Origin: Solimonas sp040377605
GTDB taxonomy: Bacteria > Pseudomonadota > Gammaproteobacteria > Nevskiales > Nevskiaceae
NCBI GenBank assembly: GCA_040377605.1
Contig: JBEIOK010000108.1
Location: forward strand, 1 to 9,435
DNA length: 9,435 bases
Direction: 5' to 3'
The translations under genes and the position numbers were made by a program. The notes beneath the pieces are model-generated. The model ran no database searches. It was not told the origin of the DNA and worked only from the letters and a program-made list of their open reading frames with translations. Of the stretch, positions 1 through 6,430 are shown piece by piece (positions within the stretch are counted from its first letter, which is position 1; each line of letters begins with the position of its first letter).

Positions 1-326
1 TCGTCTCCAACCACGGCGGCCGCACGCTGGACACACTACCGGCGACGATCGCGGTGTTGCCGGCGATCGCCCAAGTCGTCAACGCGCGGGTGCCGCTGCT
101 GCTCGATGGGGGCATCCGGCGCGGCACCGACATCCTCAAGGCGCTGGCGCTGGGCGCCTCGGCGGTGTTGGTCGGCCGTCCGATCGTGCACGGACTGGCC
201 GCGGCCGGCGCCGTCGGCGTCGCCCACGTGCTGCATCTGCTGCGCACCGAATTCGAGATCGCGATGGTGCTGAGCGGTTGTCGCCGTCTCGCCGACATCG
301 ATCGCAGCCGACTCTGGCCGGACTGA
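1..326 (+). CDS. FMN-dependent alpha-hydroxy-acid oxidase/dehydrogenase, 3' part only
   Basis: The 107 C-terminal residues are present, read in the frame starting at base 3 and ending at TGA 324-326; the 5' end lies outside the window. The fragment begins with VSNHGGRTLD, which carries the catalytic base histidine and the substrate-binding arginine of the glycolate oxidase / lactate dehydrogenase family. It continues with DGGIRRGTD and KALALGASAVLVGRP, the FMN phosphate-binding end of the TIM barrel. The tail (LRTEFEIAMVLSGCR, then ending RLWPD) resembles glycolate oxidase-type members more than E. coli LldD, which has DSGIRNG at the barrel motif. The family oxidises L-2-hydroxy acids such as lactate, glycolate or mandelate to 2-oxo acids. 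The substrate cannot be decided from this fragment. The gene converges on the siderophore receptor and has no visible link to the flagellar genes. Confidence 0.93.
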   Translation, partial: VSNHGGRTLDTLPATIAVLPAIAQVVNARVPLLLDGGIRRGTDILKALALGASAVLVGRPIVHGLAAAGAVGVAHVLHLLRTEFEIAMVLSGCRRLADIDRSRLWPD

Positions 327-337
327 CATCCCGCCCC

Positions 338-371
338 ATAAAAAACCCCGGCGCTCGACGAGCACCGGGGT
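338..371 (-). terminator. Rho-independent terminator of the TonB receptor gene
   Basis: Read on the minus strand, the hairpin spans 371 to 345: ACCCCGGTGCTC, loop GTC, GAGCGCCGGGGT. This is a 12-bp stem with a single T-G wobble, followed at once by a run of six T (complement of A340-345). It lies about 19 bases past the receptor stop codon. On the plus strand the same hairpin is followed by CTGGTCCTG, with no T-run, so it is unlikely to be an efficient terminator for the hydroxy-acid oxidase gene. Confidence 0.9.
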
Positions 372-389
372 CTGGTCCTGCCAGCCCGA

Positions 390-2765
390 TCAGAAGCGGT
401 AGTCGGCGCTCAGCAGCACGCTGCGCGAGTCTCCCAGCAGCACACGCTGCCCTCCCCAGTTAGCCGACGTGGCGTACAGCTCGTCGGTCAGGTTGTCCAG
501 GTTCAGGCGCAGCGACAGCTTGGTGGTCACGTCGTAGGCGAGCATCGCGCTGAACACCGTGTAGTCCGGCAGTTTGCCGAGTCCGGCCTTGCGGTTGGGG
601 ATGATGCGTTCGGCGTCGTCCGGACGACCGAGCCAGGCGTCATCCACATGCTGCAGGCCGCCGCCGATCGTCAGCCCGATCGGCAGCCGGTACGTCGTCC
701 ACAGCGTGGCCGACAGCTTGGGCGAGAACGCCAGCTCGTCACCATCGGTCGCCAGCGGGCCGGCGATCAGTGTCGGGCAATCATTCGCACTCGCACCCGC
801 CTGATAGTCCGTCGGGTTGGCGCGGCAGCGCGCCTCGTCGAGGAAGGCGCTGTGCTGGCGCTCGGTGTCCATGTAGGCCACCCCACCGAAGACGGTCCAG
901 ACCTCGCTGATGCGCCCCGTGGCACTGAGTTCGAGGCCCTCGATGATCTGCTCGCCATAGCCCTTGAGCGTGGTCACGGTCTCGCCGGCTTCACGGCCGG
1001 TGATCGCCACGTTCTTGCGCTGCGTCCGGAACAGCGCGGCGGTGGCCGTCAGGCGCTCATCGAACAGCTCCCACTTGGTGCCGAGCTCATAGTTGATCGC
1101 GCGCTGGACCTTCGCGTTCTCGGCGTTGACGCCGGTCAGGCCCGGCAGCGCGTTATCCCCTTCGCGCGAGATGTCCGGATTCGACAGGTAGGACCCGGGC
1201 GGCAGCGACGACAAGCCGATCGCAGCATAGAAGCTGCCATGCTCGGTAGGCTTGAACACCACGCCGAGCTTGCCGCCAACCGTGGTTTCGCTGACCGAGA
1301 AGTCGTCTCCGTTCAGCGGCGCACCCGCCGCGTCACGCGTGTCCAGCTCCGCCTGGTAGCGCTCGCCGCGCACGCCCGCGGTGAGGTCCCATTGTTCATT
1401 CAGCGCGATCGTGTCGTAGACATAGAGCGCGATCGTGTCGATGTCGGCGGCGGCCGTCTGCGTGCGGACCACGACAGGCGTCGGCGCACGGCTTGGGTCC
1501 GGATTGTCGATGTTGGTCGCCACCGAATTCGGCGTCGGGAAGCGGCCGGATTCGGACTCCTCGAAGGAAAACTCCAGGCCCGCCGCCAGCGTGTGCTTCA
1601 GCGCACCGGTGGAGTACTGCGTCGACAGGTTGGTCAGATTGGAGATCGAAACGTTGTCTCGCTGGAACGACTGCACCTGCGTCGCGACTTCGCGCGTCGC
1701 CGGCGTATACCCGGTCGGCACCGTGTAGCGCGCATCGCGCTCGGTGCGGCCCCAGCGGGTCTGATTGCTGAGCGTGCTGCTCGGCGACAGGCTGTGTTCG
1801 ATGCGGGCCGTCAGCGCGTGCGCGGTGACGTCATCGAAGTCCGACAGCAGGCCGTAGAAATTGGCGCGGCGATCTTCGCTGACCGTCGGGTCGCGGCCGC
1901 TCATGCCGTCGATGAAGGCCGACGGCACGCCCCAATCCGGGCGGTCCTGCTGGTCCAGATACTGGTAGCTGGCAATGAAGCGCGTGGCGCCACCCAGGCC
2001 GAACGCGATCGACGGCGCAAAGCCCACGCCCTTCTTCTCGACGTTCTCGCGGCCCGGCAGTCCGCCGTCCTGCGTCATCAGGTTCAGACGCACGGCGGTG
2101 CCTTCGCCGACCACCTTGTTGAGGTCGAAGGTGGTGCGCGTCCGGTCATCCGAGCCGTACTCGTCGAGTCCGTAGCTGAAGCCGGCGCTGTAGGCATCCT
2201 GCAGCTGCGGCGTCTTGGTGACCAGGTTGACGTAGCCGCCCGCGCCGCCACGACCGTTGTCAGCGGCCGGCCCTTTCACGACTTCCACCTGTTCCAGATT
2301 GAAGACGTCGCGGCTGTAGTTGCCGGAGTCGCGGGCGCCGTCAATGAAGATGCTGCCGCTGGTGTCAACGCCGCGCAGGCTGAAATTGTTGGTGCTCGAA
2401 CCAAAGCCGTTTTCACCGGCGTTGAAGCTGATCCCCGGCGTGTTGCTGAGCACGTCGGTGAGGTTCTGCGCGCCCTGCTGGTTGAACAGGTCGGCTGGGA
2501 TGATCGAGACCGTCTGCGGCGTGTCGAGCAGCGGCGCCGTGAACTTCGGCGAGACCGGGGCCGGATCCGGCGCGGCGGTGCCGGTCACGGTAATCGGCGA
2601 CAGGACCTGGGCCGAGGCCTCGGCTTTGGCAGCGCTGTCGTCGGCGACCGGCGCGGTCTGCGCCAGCGCGGCGAAGCTGCTGAGGCCGGTGCTGGTGCAC
2701 AGCAGGACGGCGGAAATCGGGTGCAGGCGCAGGCTGCGTGCGCGGGCGTTGTGACGACGAATCAT
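390..2765 (-). CDS. TonB-dependent siderophore receptor, Fiu/catecholate type
   Basis: Outer-membrane ligand-gated channel of 791 residues that imports ferric siderophores using TonB energy. Residues 1-36 are a signal peptide: basic start, hydrophobic core, ending in ALAQ. A TonB box with SPITVTG lies near residues 56-62. The plug domain spans about 80-185 and includes DTPQTVSIIP, GVDTSGSIFIDGARDSGNYS and LEQVEVVKGP followed by the DNGRGGAGGYVNLVTK loop, which is typical of Fiu-like catecholate receptors. The beta-barrel follows and ends in the aromatic C-terminus SADYRF. Cys647 and Cys663 lie in a predicted outer loop and may form a disulfide. The frame is open up to 2885, but ATG 2765 is chosen because it has AAGGGG ten bases upstream and begins a sensible signal peptide; the extra 40 residues upstream cover the Fur box. 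Iron regulation is likely. The siderophore is inferred only at family level. Confidence 0.93.
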   Translation of the reverse strand: MIRRHNARARSLRLHPISAVLLCTSTGLSSFAALAQTAPVADDSAAKAEASAQVLSPITVTGTAAPDPAPVSPKFTAPLLDTPQTVSIIPADLFNQQGAQNLTDVLSNTPGISFNAGENGFGSSTNNFSLRGVDTSGSIFIDGARDSGNYSRDVFNLEQVEVVKGPAADNGRGGAGGYVNLVTKTPQLQDAYSAGFSYGLDEYGSDDRTRTTFDLNKVVGEGTAVRLNLMTQDGGLPGRENVEKKGVGFAPSIAFGLGGATRFIASYQYLDQQDRPDWGVPSAFIDGMSGRDPTVSEDRRANFYGLLSDFDDVTAHALTARIEHSLSPSSTLSNQTRWGRTERDARYTVPTGYTPATREVATQVQSFQRDNVSISNLTNLSTQYSTGALKHTLAAGLEFSFEESESGRFPTPNSVATNIDNPDPSRAPTPVVVRTQTAAADIDTIALYVYDTIALNEQWDLTAGVRGERYQAELDTRDAAGAPLNGDDFSVSETTVGGKLGVVFKPTEHGSFYAAIGLSSLPPGSYLSNPDISREGDNALPGLTGVNAENAKVQRAINYELGTKWELFDERLTATAALFRTQRKNVAITGREAGETVTTLKGYGEQIIEGLELSATGRISEVWTVFGGVAYMDTERQHSAFLDEARCRANPTDYQAGASANDCPTLIAGPLATDGDELAFSPKLSATLWTTYRLPIGLTIGGGLQHVDDAWLGRPDDAERIIPNRKAGLGKLPDYTVFSAMLAYDVTTKLSLRLNLDNLTDELYATSANWGGQRVLLGDSRSVLLSADYRF

Positions 2766-2830
2766 GCCGAGATATCCCCTTTCGACGTGCAGACACACGG
2801 CGGCCGTGCATCCAGTGAGACGCGAGTCTA

Positions 2831-2849
2831 AATAAGAATACTTCTCGTT
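2831..2849 (-). promoter_or_regulatory. Fur box in front of the siderophore receptor
   Basis: Minus-strand AACGAGAAGTATTCTTATT matches 16 of the 18 defined positions of the gammaproteobacterial Fur consensus AATGAGAATNATTCTCATT. It lies 66 bases upstream of the chosen receptor start. A weak sigma-70 promoter overlaps it (TTACGA, 17 bases, TCTTAT on the minus strand), so Fur-Fe(II) binding would block transcription when iron is plentiful. The box is seen; regulation by Fur is inferred. Confidence 0.8.
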
Positions 2850-2861
2850 ACAACTCGTAAC
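2847..2861. repeat. Perfect 15-bp dyad beside the Fur box
   Basis: GTTAC-AACTC-GTAAC is a perfect inverted repeat with 5-bp arms and a 5-bp centre. It is also part of a near-perfect direct repeat, CTCGTTAC AA CTCGTAAC. It overlaps the upstream edge of the Fur box and the proposed -35 region of the receptor promoter. It could be a second operator, but the arms are short and the regulator is unknown. Confidence 0.4.
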
Positions 2862-2885
2862 ACCGGCCGATTTCTGTTCAGCCAA

Positions 2886-2904
2886 CCCGGCCCAGCGGGA
2901 CGGG
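2886..2904 (-). terminator. Weak hairpin just after flgF
   Basis: Two bases past the flgF stop, CCCG-G-CCC-AGC-GGG-A-CGGG can fold into a GC-rich stem of 4 + 3 bp with one mismatch and a 3-base loop. On the flgF transcript it is followed by TTGGCTGAAC, not a T-run. It is therefore at best a pause, 3'-end stabiliser or weak stop, and flagellar transcripts may read into the 141-bp gap before the receptor gene. Confidence 0.3.
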
Positions 2905-2906
2905 AT

Positions 2907-3650
2907 TCAGCCGTTCAGCCGCAGCAGCGAGGCCGAGGCCTGGGCATTGGCCTCGGCGGTCTTCATCAGCTTGACCTGCAACTCGAACTGACGCGCGAGG
3001 CTGATCATCGTGACCATCGCCTCCGGCAGGTTGACGTTGCTCGACTCGATCGCTCCGGACATCAGGACCTGGCCGGGGGCGGCCTCGAGGGTCGTGCCTT
3101 CCGTGGGTCGCATCAGGCCGTCGGTGCCGCGCTGCAATTGATCCGGACGTGCACTGACCACCTTGAGCCGGCCGACCGCGGCCAGGGTTTCGGCGCCCTG
3201 CCCGGCCGGCACGATCGACACGGTGCCGTCGCTGCCGATCAGCAGGCGTCCGTGCGGCGGGATGCTCATCAGTCCGCCGTCGCCGAACACGGCGTGACCG
3301 CTGGCGGTGCGCAGTTGCCCGGCGGCATCGAGCTGCAGATCGCCGGCCTTGGTGTAGGCCTCGCTGCCGTCTTGCGCCTGCACCGCGAGCCAGACGTCGT
3401 CGCGCAGCGCCACATCGAGATCGCGGCCGGTCTGCTGGATCGCGCCGGCCCGTGCGTCCCAGCCCTCGGCCCCGGTCGTCGCGTTGACGCGACTGGGCAG
3501 CCCCGCACCGTCGACGCCAGCGGTGCCCGCCGCCACCAGCTGCGCACGGAAGCCCGTGGTGCCGGCATTGGCGAGGTTGTGGCTGTTGGTGGCCTGCGCC
3601 CGCATCGTCTGCGTGGCGCCGGACATCGCAATGTAGAGAGCGCGGTCCAT
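2907..3650 (-). CDS. flgF: Flagellar basal-body rod protein FlgF
   Basis: Proximal rod protein of 247 residues, near the usual FlgF length. It is exported by the flagellar type III apparatus and built into the periplasmic rod. The N-terminus MDRALYIAMSGATQTMRAQA followed by NSHNLANAGTTGFRA is the D0 rod helix with the conserved NLAN..TTGFRA signature. The MDRALY start separates it from the paralogue FlgG, which usually begins MNPALWVAKTG. The C-terminus has the paired helix signature SGAIESSNVNLPEAMVTMI and ends ASLLRLNG. Start ATG 3650 has GGAG five bases upstream. It follows flgE by 24 bp and is the last flagellar gene on this strand in the window. The usual next gene, flgG, is absent. Confidence 0.96.
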   Translation of the reverse strand: MDRALYIAMSGATQTMRAQATNSHNLANAGTTGFRAQLVAAGTAGVDGAGLPSRVNATTGAEGWDARAGAIQQTGRDLDVALRDDVWLAVQAQDGSEAYTKAGDLQLDAAGQLRTASGHAVFGDGGLMSIPPHGRLLIGSDGTVSIVPAGQGAETLAAVGRLKVVSARPDQLQRGTDGLMRPTEGTTLEAAPGQVLMSGAIESSNVNLPEAMVTMISLARQFELQVKLMKTAEANAQASASLLRLNG

Positions 3651-3674
3651 GGAAGCTCCGGGCGCTGGGACCTA

Positions 3675-4895
3675 TCAGCGCAGATTGATGATGGTCTGCG
3701 TGATCTGGTCGGCGGTGGAGATCATCTGCGCGTTTGCCTGGAAATTGCGCTGCGCCGTGATCATGTTCACCAGCTGCTCGGTCAAATCGACATTGGAACC
3801 CTCCAGCGCGCCGGCCTGCACGAGCCCGAGGTTGGACGAGCCTGCAGGCCCGAGAATCGCGGCCCCTGCCGCATAGGTCTCGGCCCAGGCGCTGTCGCCC
3901 AGCTGCTGCAGCCCCTGCGGATTCGGGAAGGTCGCCAGCGCCAGCTGGCCCAGCGGCGTGGCCTGACCATTGGTGTAACGCGCCTGCACGATGCCCTCCT
4001 GCGTCACCTCGACGCCGATCAGGCGTCCGGTCGCATAGCCGTCCTGGGTCAGATCGTTGACCCCGAAGCTCTCGCCGAACTGCGTCGCGGCGCCGAGATC
4101 CAGCTCCAGCGTCATCGGCGAGGCGCCGTTGGCCGGATCGTAGTCTGGCAACGTCAGCGCGCCGCCGGCCGGCGTCAGCAACTGGCCGCTGCCGGAGAAG
4201 GTCATCGCATTGGCGCCACCGACATCGGCATCGTCGACGCGCACGCGTACATCCCAGGCATTGGCACCGGCGCCCTTGACGAAATACAGGTTGGCCGAGT
4301 GCGCCACGCCGAGCGAGTCGTAGACCGTCAGCGAGCGCGTGAAGTTGTAACTGGTCGGGTCTTCGGCATCGAAGGTGCCGTTGGCCGGCGGCTGCGCGTT
4401 GGCCGGCAGGTTGACGCCGGCGGTGATGCCGCCGGTGGCCGATGGCGGATTGTCGGACACCGACAGGCGCAGATCGGTCAGGCGCGAAGTATCGAAGCCG
4501 GTCGCACCGCTGACCGGCGGAAACACCTGCAGGCGCTGACCGGAGGCGTTGACGACGTGGCCGTTGTTGTCGGTGCCGAATGCGCCGGCCCGCGTGTAGG
4601 CACGCGCGCCACCATCGGACACCGTGAAGAATCCCTCGCCACTGATCGCCAGGTCGAGCGCGTTCTGCGTGTAGTTGATCGAGCCCTGCTCGAACTGCTG
4701 CGCGACGCGTGAAAGTCGCGTGCCGATGCCGGTGGCGTTGGAAGACACCCCATACGAGGAAATCGGAAACACGCTGGAGAACTCGGCACGCGAGCGCTTG
4801 AAGCCGGTGGTATTGACGTTGGCGATGTTGTTCGCCGTGGCATTGAGATCCTTGGTCGCGGCATTGAGTCCGGACAGGGCAATCGTGAAGGTCAT
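3675..4895 (-). CDS. flgE: Flagellar hook protein FlgE
   Basis: Hook subunit of 406 residues, typical for the family. About 120-130 copies form the universal joint between rod and filament after type III export. The N-terminal D0 region is MTFTIALSGLNAATKDLNAT and then NNIANVNTTGFKRSRAEFSS, followed by ALDLAISGEGFFTVSDGG. The variable outer domain spans about residues 130-310. The C-terminal helix contains EGSNVDLTEQLVNMITAQRN and ends TIINLR. The ribosome binding site AAGGAG, eight bases before ATG 4895, overlaps the TAA stop of flgD (TAAGGAG), so translation of the two is probably coupled. It belongs to the flgBCDEF operon, whose only visible promoter is in front of flgB. Confidence 0.97.
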   Translation of the reverse strand: MTFTIALSGLNAATKDLNATANNIANVNTTGFKRSRAEFSSVFPISSYGVSSNATGIGTRLSRVAQQFEQGSINYTQNALDLAISGEGFFTVSDGGARAYTRAGAFGTDNNGHVVNASGQRLQVFPPVSGATGFDTSRLTDLRLSVSDNPPSATGGITAGVNLPANAQPPANGTFDAEDPTSYNFTRSLTVYDSLGVAHSANLYFVKGAGANAWDVRVRVDDADVGGANAMTFSGSGQLLTPAGGALTLPDYDPANGASPMTLELDLGAATQFGESFGVNDLTQDGYATGRLIGVEVTQEGIVQARYTNGQATPLGQLALATFPNPQGLQQLGDSAWAETYAAGAAILGPAGSSNLGLVQAGALEGSNVDLTEQLVNMITAQRNFQANAQMISTADQITQTIINLR

Positions 4896-4907
4896 CGGAA
4901 GGACTCC

Positions 4908-5567
4908 TTAGAGATATTGACGGACGTCGGTGAGATTCGCCGACGACAGGCCCTGCAGTTCCAGCGACAGACCGTCGCCACCGAGGGTGACACTGAGAAT
5001 TTCGCTAACCGCGAGGGTCTGTGCGGCGGTCGACTTGCCATCGTTGACCACGCGCGCCCGCAACTCGTAGGTGCCGGCGCCCAGGCGCGTGCCGCTGGCA
5101 TCGGCCCCGCTCCACTCGAAGCGATGCAAGCCCGCCTCCTGCGTGCCCAGGTCGATCGAGACCAATTTCTGGCCGCTGGCATCGTGGACATCCACCACGA
5201 CCTTGCCACTGCCTTCGAGTTCGACGGCGCCCTTGAGCGCGCCTTCCTCCGGCAAATAGCCATCGGTGCTGGGCACCATCACGCTGCGACCGACCAGCGC
5301 GGCCGCCTGCAGCGCCTGACCCGAGGTCAGCGAGGTCGACAGCGAAGAGAAGGCGGCATTCAACTGCTGGATGCCGGAGACCGTGCTGAACTGCGCGATC
5401 TGGCTGAGGAACTCGCCGCTTTCCATGGGCTTGAACGGGTCCTGATTCTGCAGCTGCGTGGTCATCAGCAGCAGAAAATCCTGCTGTCCGAGTTCCTCCT
5501 TCTTGGCACCTTGCGTCTGCAGCGCGAGGCCCAGATCGTTGTAGGGATTGGTGGCGGCGACGGTCAT
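4908..5567 (-). CDS. flgD: Flagellar hook cap / hook assembly protein FlgD
   Basis: Scaffold of 219 residues that caps the growing hook and guides FlgE polymerisation; it is discarded when the hook is complete. The conserved N-terminal export and assembly segment is present at about residues 28-70, with GQQDFLLLMTTQLQNQDPFK and PMESGEFLSQIAQFSTVSGIQQLN. A tudor-like strand segment follows (ALVGRSVMVPSTD, about 90-103). Next is the FlgD Ig-like domain, with DASGQKL, FEWSGADASG and GTYELRARV. ATG 5567 lies 10 bp after the flgC TGA, with only a weak GAGAG-like ribosome site. The stop is 12 bp before flgE and forms part of the flgE ribosome binding site. Confidence 0.95.
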   Translation of the reverse strand: MTVAATNPYNDLGLALQTQGAKKEELGQQDFLLLMTTQLQNQDPFKPMESGEFLSQIAQFSTVSGIQQLNAAFSSLSTSLTSGQALQAAALVGRSVMVPSTDGYLPEEGALKGAVELEGSGKVVVDVHDASGQKLVSIDLGTQEAGLHRFEWSGADASGTRLGAGTYELRARVVNDGKSTAAQTLAVSEILSVTLGGDGLSLELQGLSSANLTDVRQYL

Positions 5568-5577
5568 GAATCGGCTC

Positions 5578-5982
5578 TCACTTGCCCAGCGTCAACGTGC
5601 GCAGCGCCAGATCCTTGGCGGTGTTGAGCACTTCGATGCTGGATTGATAGGAACGCGCCGCCGAGATCATGTTGGCCATCTCCTCGGCCACGTTGACGTT
5701 GGGGGCGTAGACATAGCCGTCGGCATCGGCGAGCGGATGGCCGGGTTCATAACGCTGATTGACGGGCGCCTGGCTTTCGACGACACCCAGCACCTGCACA
5801 CCGGCGTTGCTGCCGTCGTTCTCGGTGAGGGCCTTGAACACGGGCATCCGCGCCCTGTAGACCGAGGTCTCGTCGCCGGAAACCGCATCGGCGTTGGCGA
5901 GATTGCTGGCCACGGTATTGAGTCGCACCGACTGCGCGGCGAGCGCGCTGCCGGCAATGTCGAAGATCTTGAAGGAGGACAT
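5578..5982 (-). CDS. flgC: Flagellar basal-body rod protein FlgC
   Basis: Proximal rod subunit of 134 residues, the normal FlgC length. The N-terminal rod motif is IAGSALAAQSVRLNTVASNL followed by ANADAV and then YRARMPVF. The C-terminal signature is VNVAEEMANMISAARSYQSS followed by IEVLNTAKDLALRTLTLGK. The reading frame stays open upstream to 6546, but that part overlaps flgB in another frame and has no family resemblance. ATG 5982 is chosen because family homology begins there; it sits two bases after the flgB TAG. No strong ribosome site is seen, so translation is probably coupled to flgB. Confidence 0.96.
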   Translation of the reverse strand: MSSFKIFDIAGSALAAQSVRLNTVASNLANADAVSGDETSVYRARMPVFKALTENDGSNAGVQVLGVVESQAPVNQRYEPGHPLADADGYVYAPNVNVAEEMANMISAARSYQSSIEVLNTAKDLALRTLTLGK

Positions 5983-5984
5983 GG

Positions 5985-6332
5985 CTATTGACCGGTCAGC
6001 GCCGTGATCATGCTTTTGATCCGGCTGTCCAGAAAGCCGAGGCTGGCCTGATAGCGCAGCGACGCATCGGCGAACTGCGCCTGCTCGATCTGCACGTCCA
6101 CGGTATTGCCGTCGACGGCCGGCTGCAGCGGCACGCGGTACTGCGGCTCCGGCGCAGAGGATGCCGACGTCGGCGCGCCGGCTGCAGCGAGCAGCGTGCG
6201 GAAATCCAGATCCCGCGCCTGGAAGCCCGGCGTGTCGGCGTTGGCCAGATTCGAGGCGATCAGCTCCAGTCGCTGGCGTTGCACGCCCAGCGCTTGCGCA
6301 TGAATCCCGAATAGCGGATCGGTGCCGGCCAT
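5985..6332 (-). CDS. flgB: Flagellar basal-body rod protein FlgB
   Basis: First proximal rod subunit, 115 residues, slightly shorter than many family members (about 130). The diagnostic N-terminal block is IASNLANADTPGFQARDLDF, at about residues 25-44. A low-complexity Ala/Ser/Pro linker follows, and the C-terminal rod helix is QFADASLRYQASLGFLDSRI ending MITALTGQ. ATG 6332 has a strong AGGAGG five bases upstream. It is the first gene of the flgBCDEF run and is preceded by a 98-bp gap with a sigma-54-like promoter and a leader hairpin. Confidence 0.96.
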   Translation of the reverse strand: MAGTDPLFGIHAQALGVQRQRLELIASNLANADTPGFQARDLDFRTLLAAAGAPTSASSAPEPQYRVPLQPAVDGNTVDVQIEQAQFADASLRYQASLGFLDSRIKSMITALTGQ

Positions 6333-6346
6333 GAGGCCCTCCTGCT

Positions 6347-6364
6347 GCCCGCGAAACGACGGGC
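6347..6364 (-). promoter_or_regulatory. Hairpin in the flgB mRNA leader, next to the ribosome site
   Basis: Perfect 5-bp GC stem (GCCCG/CGGGC) around an 8-base interior in which CG..CG can pair further. From the sigma-54 site the transcript is predicted to start near 6368, so this hairpin would form the very 5' end of the mRNA. Its 3' edge is three bases before the AGGAGG of flgB. The role is unknown; mRNA stability or control of ribosome access is possible. Confidence 0.5.
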
Positions 6365-6378
6365 TTCGAGGAAGACCC

Positions 6379-6394
6379 TACAAGTCCCGTTCCA
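6379..6394 (-). promoter_or_regulatory. Sigma-54 (RpoN)-like promoter of flgBCDEF
   Basis: Minus-strand TGGAACG-GGAC-TTGTA matches the sigma-54 consensus TGGCACG-N4-TTGCA in all but two positions. The -24 GG is intact, with the correct 10-base spacing to the -12 doublet, which is GT instead of GC. The predicted start near 6368 gives a 36-base leader containing a good ribosome site. In Pseudomonas-type cascades the flgB operon is a sigma-54 class promoter, which supports the call. Confidence 0.75.
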
Positions 6395-6402
6395 GCCTCG
6401 GT

Positions 6403-6422
6403 CCGGGCGACCCCCGGGCGAC
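6403..6422. repeat. Two 9-bp direct repeats, 11-bp period, upstream of the flgB promoter
   Basis: CCGGGCGAC occurs at 6403-6411 and again at 6414-6422, so the copies are one helical turn apart. They lie just upstream (about -35 to -55) of the sigma-54 promoter of flgB, between it and the cheV stop. A near copy, CCGGGCGAT, occurs at 7409-7417 between cheV and flgA. They may be activator half-sites or chance GC-rich repetition. Confidence 0.35.
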
Positions 6423-6430
6423 GCCTGGAC

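Noticed and set aside
2796..2808. Small hairpin CACGG-CCG-CCGTG in the siderophore receptor leader
   Set aside because: Only a 5-bp stem with a 3-base loop in GC-rich DNA, not adjacent to the ribosome site; no riboswitch-like structure surrounds it.
648..2831. Long plus-strand open frame (727 codons) opposite the siderophore receptor
   Set aside because: Its product is Arg/Ala/Gly-rich with no domain and lies wholly antisense to a clear receptor gene. It is a high-GC shadow frame.
2766..2885. 40-residue N-terminal extension of the siderophore receptor
   Set aside because: It would put coding sequence across the Fur box and promoter and bury the signal peptide; ATG 2765 has a good ribosome site.
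3138..4712. Long plus-strand open frame (524 codons) opposite flgF and flgE
   Set aside because: It spans two real genes and their gap, has low-complexity Arg/Gly/Ala composition, and no family match is recognised.
4917..5627. Plus-strand open frame opposite flgD
   Set aside because: Antisense to a gene with clear FlgD motifs; composition is typical of a shadow frame.
5989..5998. Palindrome TGACCGGTCA near the flgB stop
   Set aside because: It lies inside the conserved FlgB C-terminal codons (LTGQ) and just before flgC, with no promoter nearby; a 10-bp palindrome is expected by chance.
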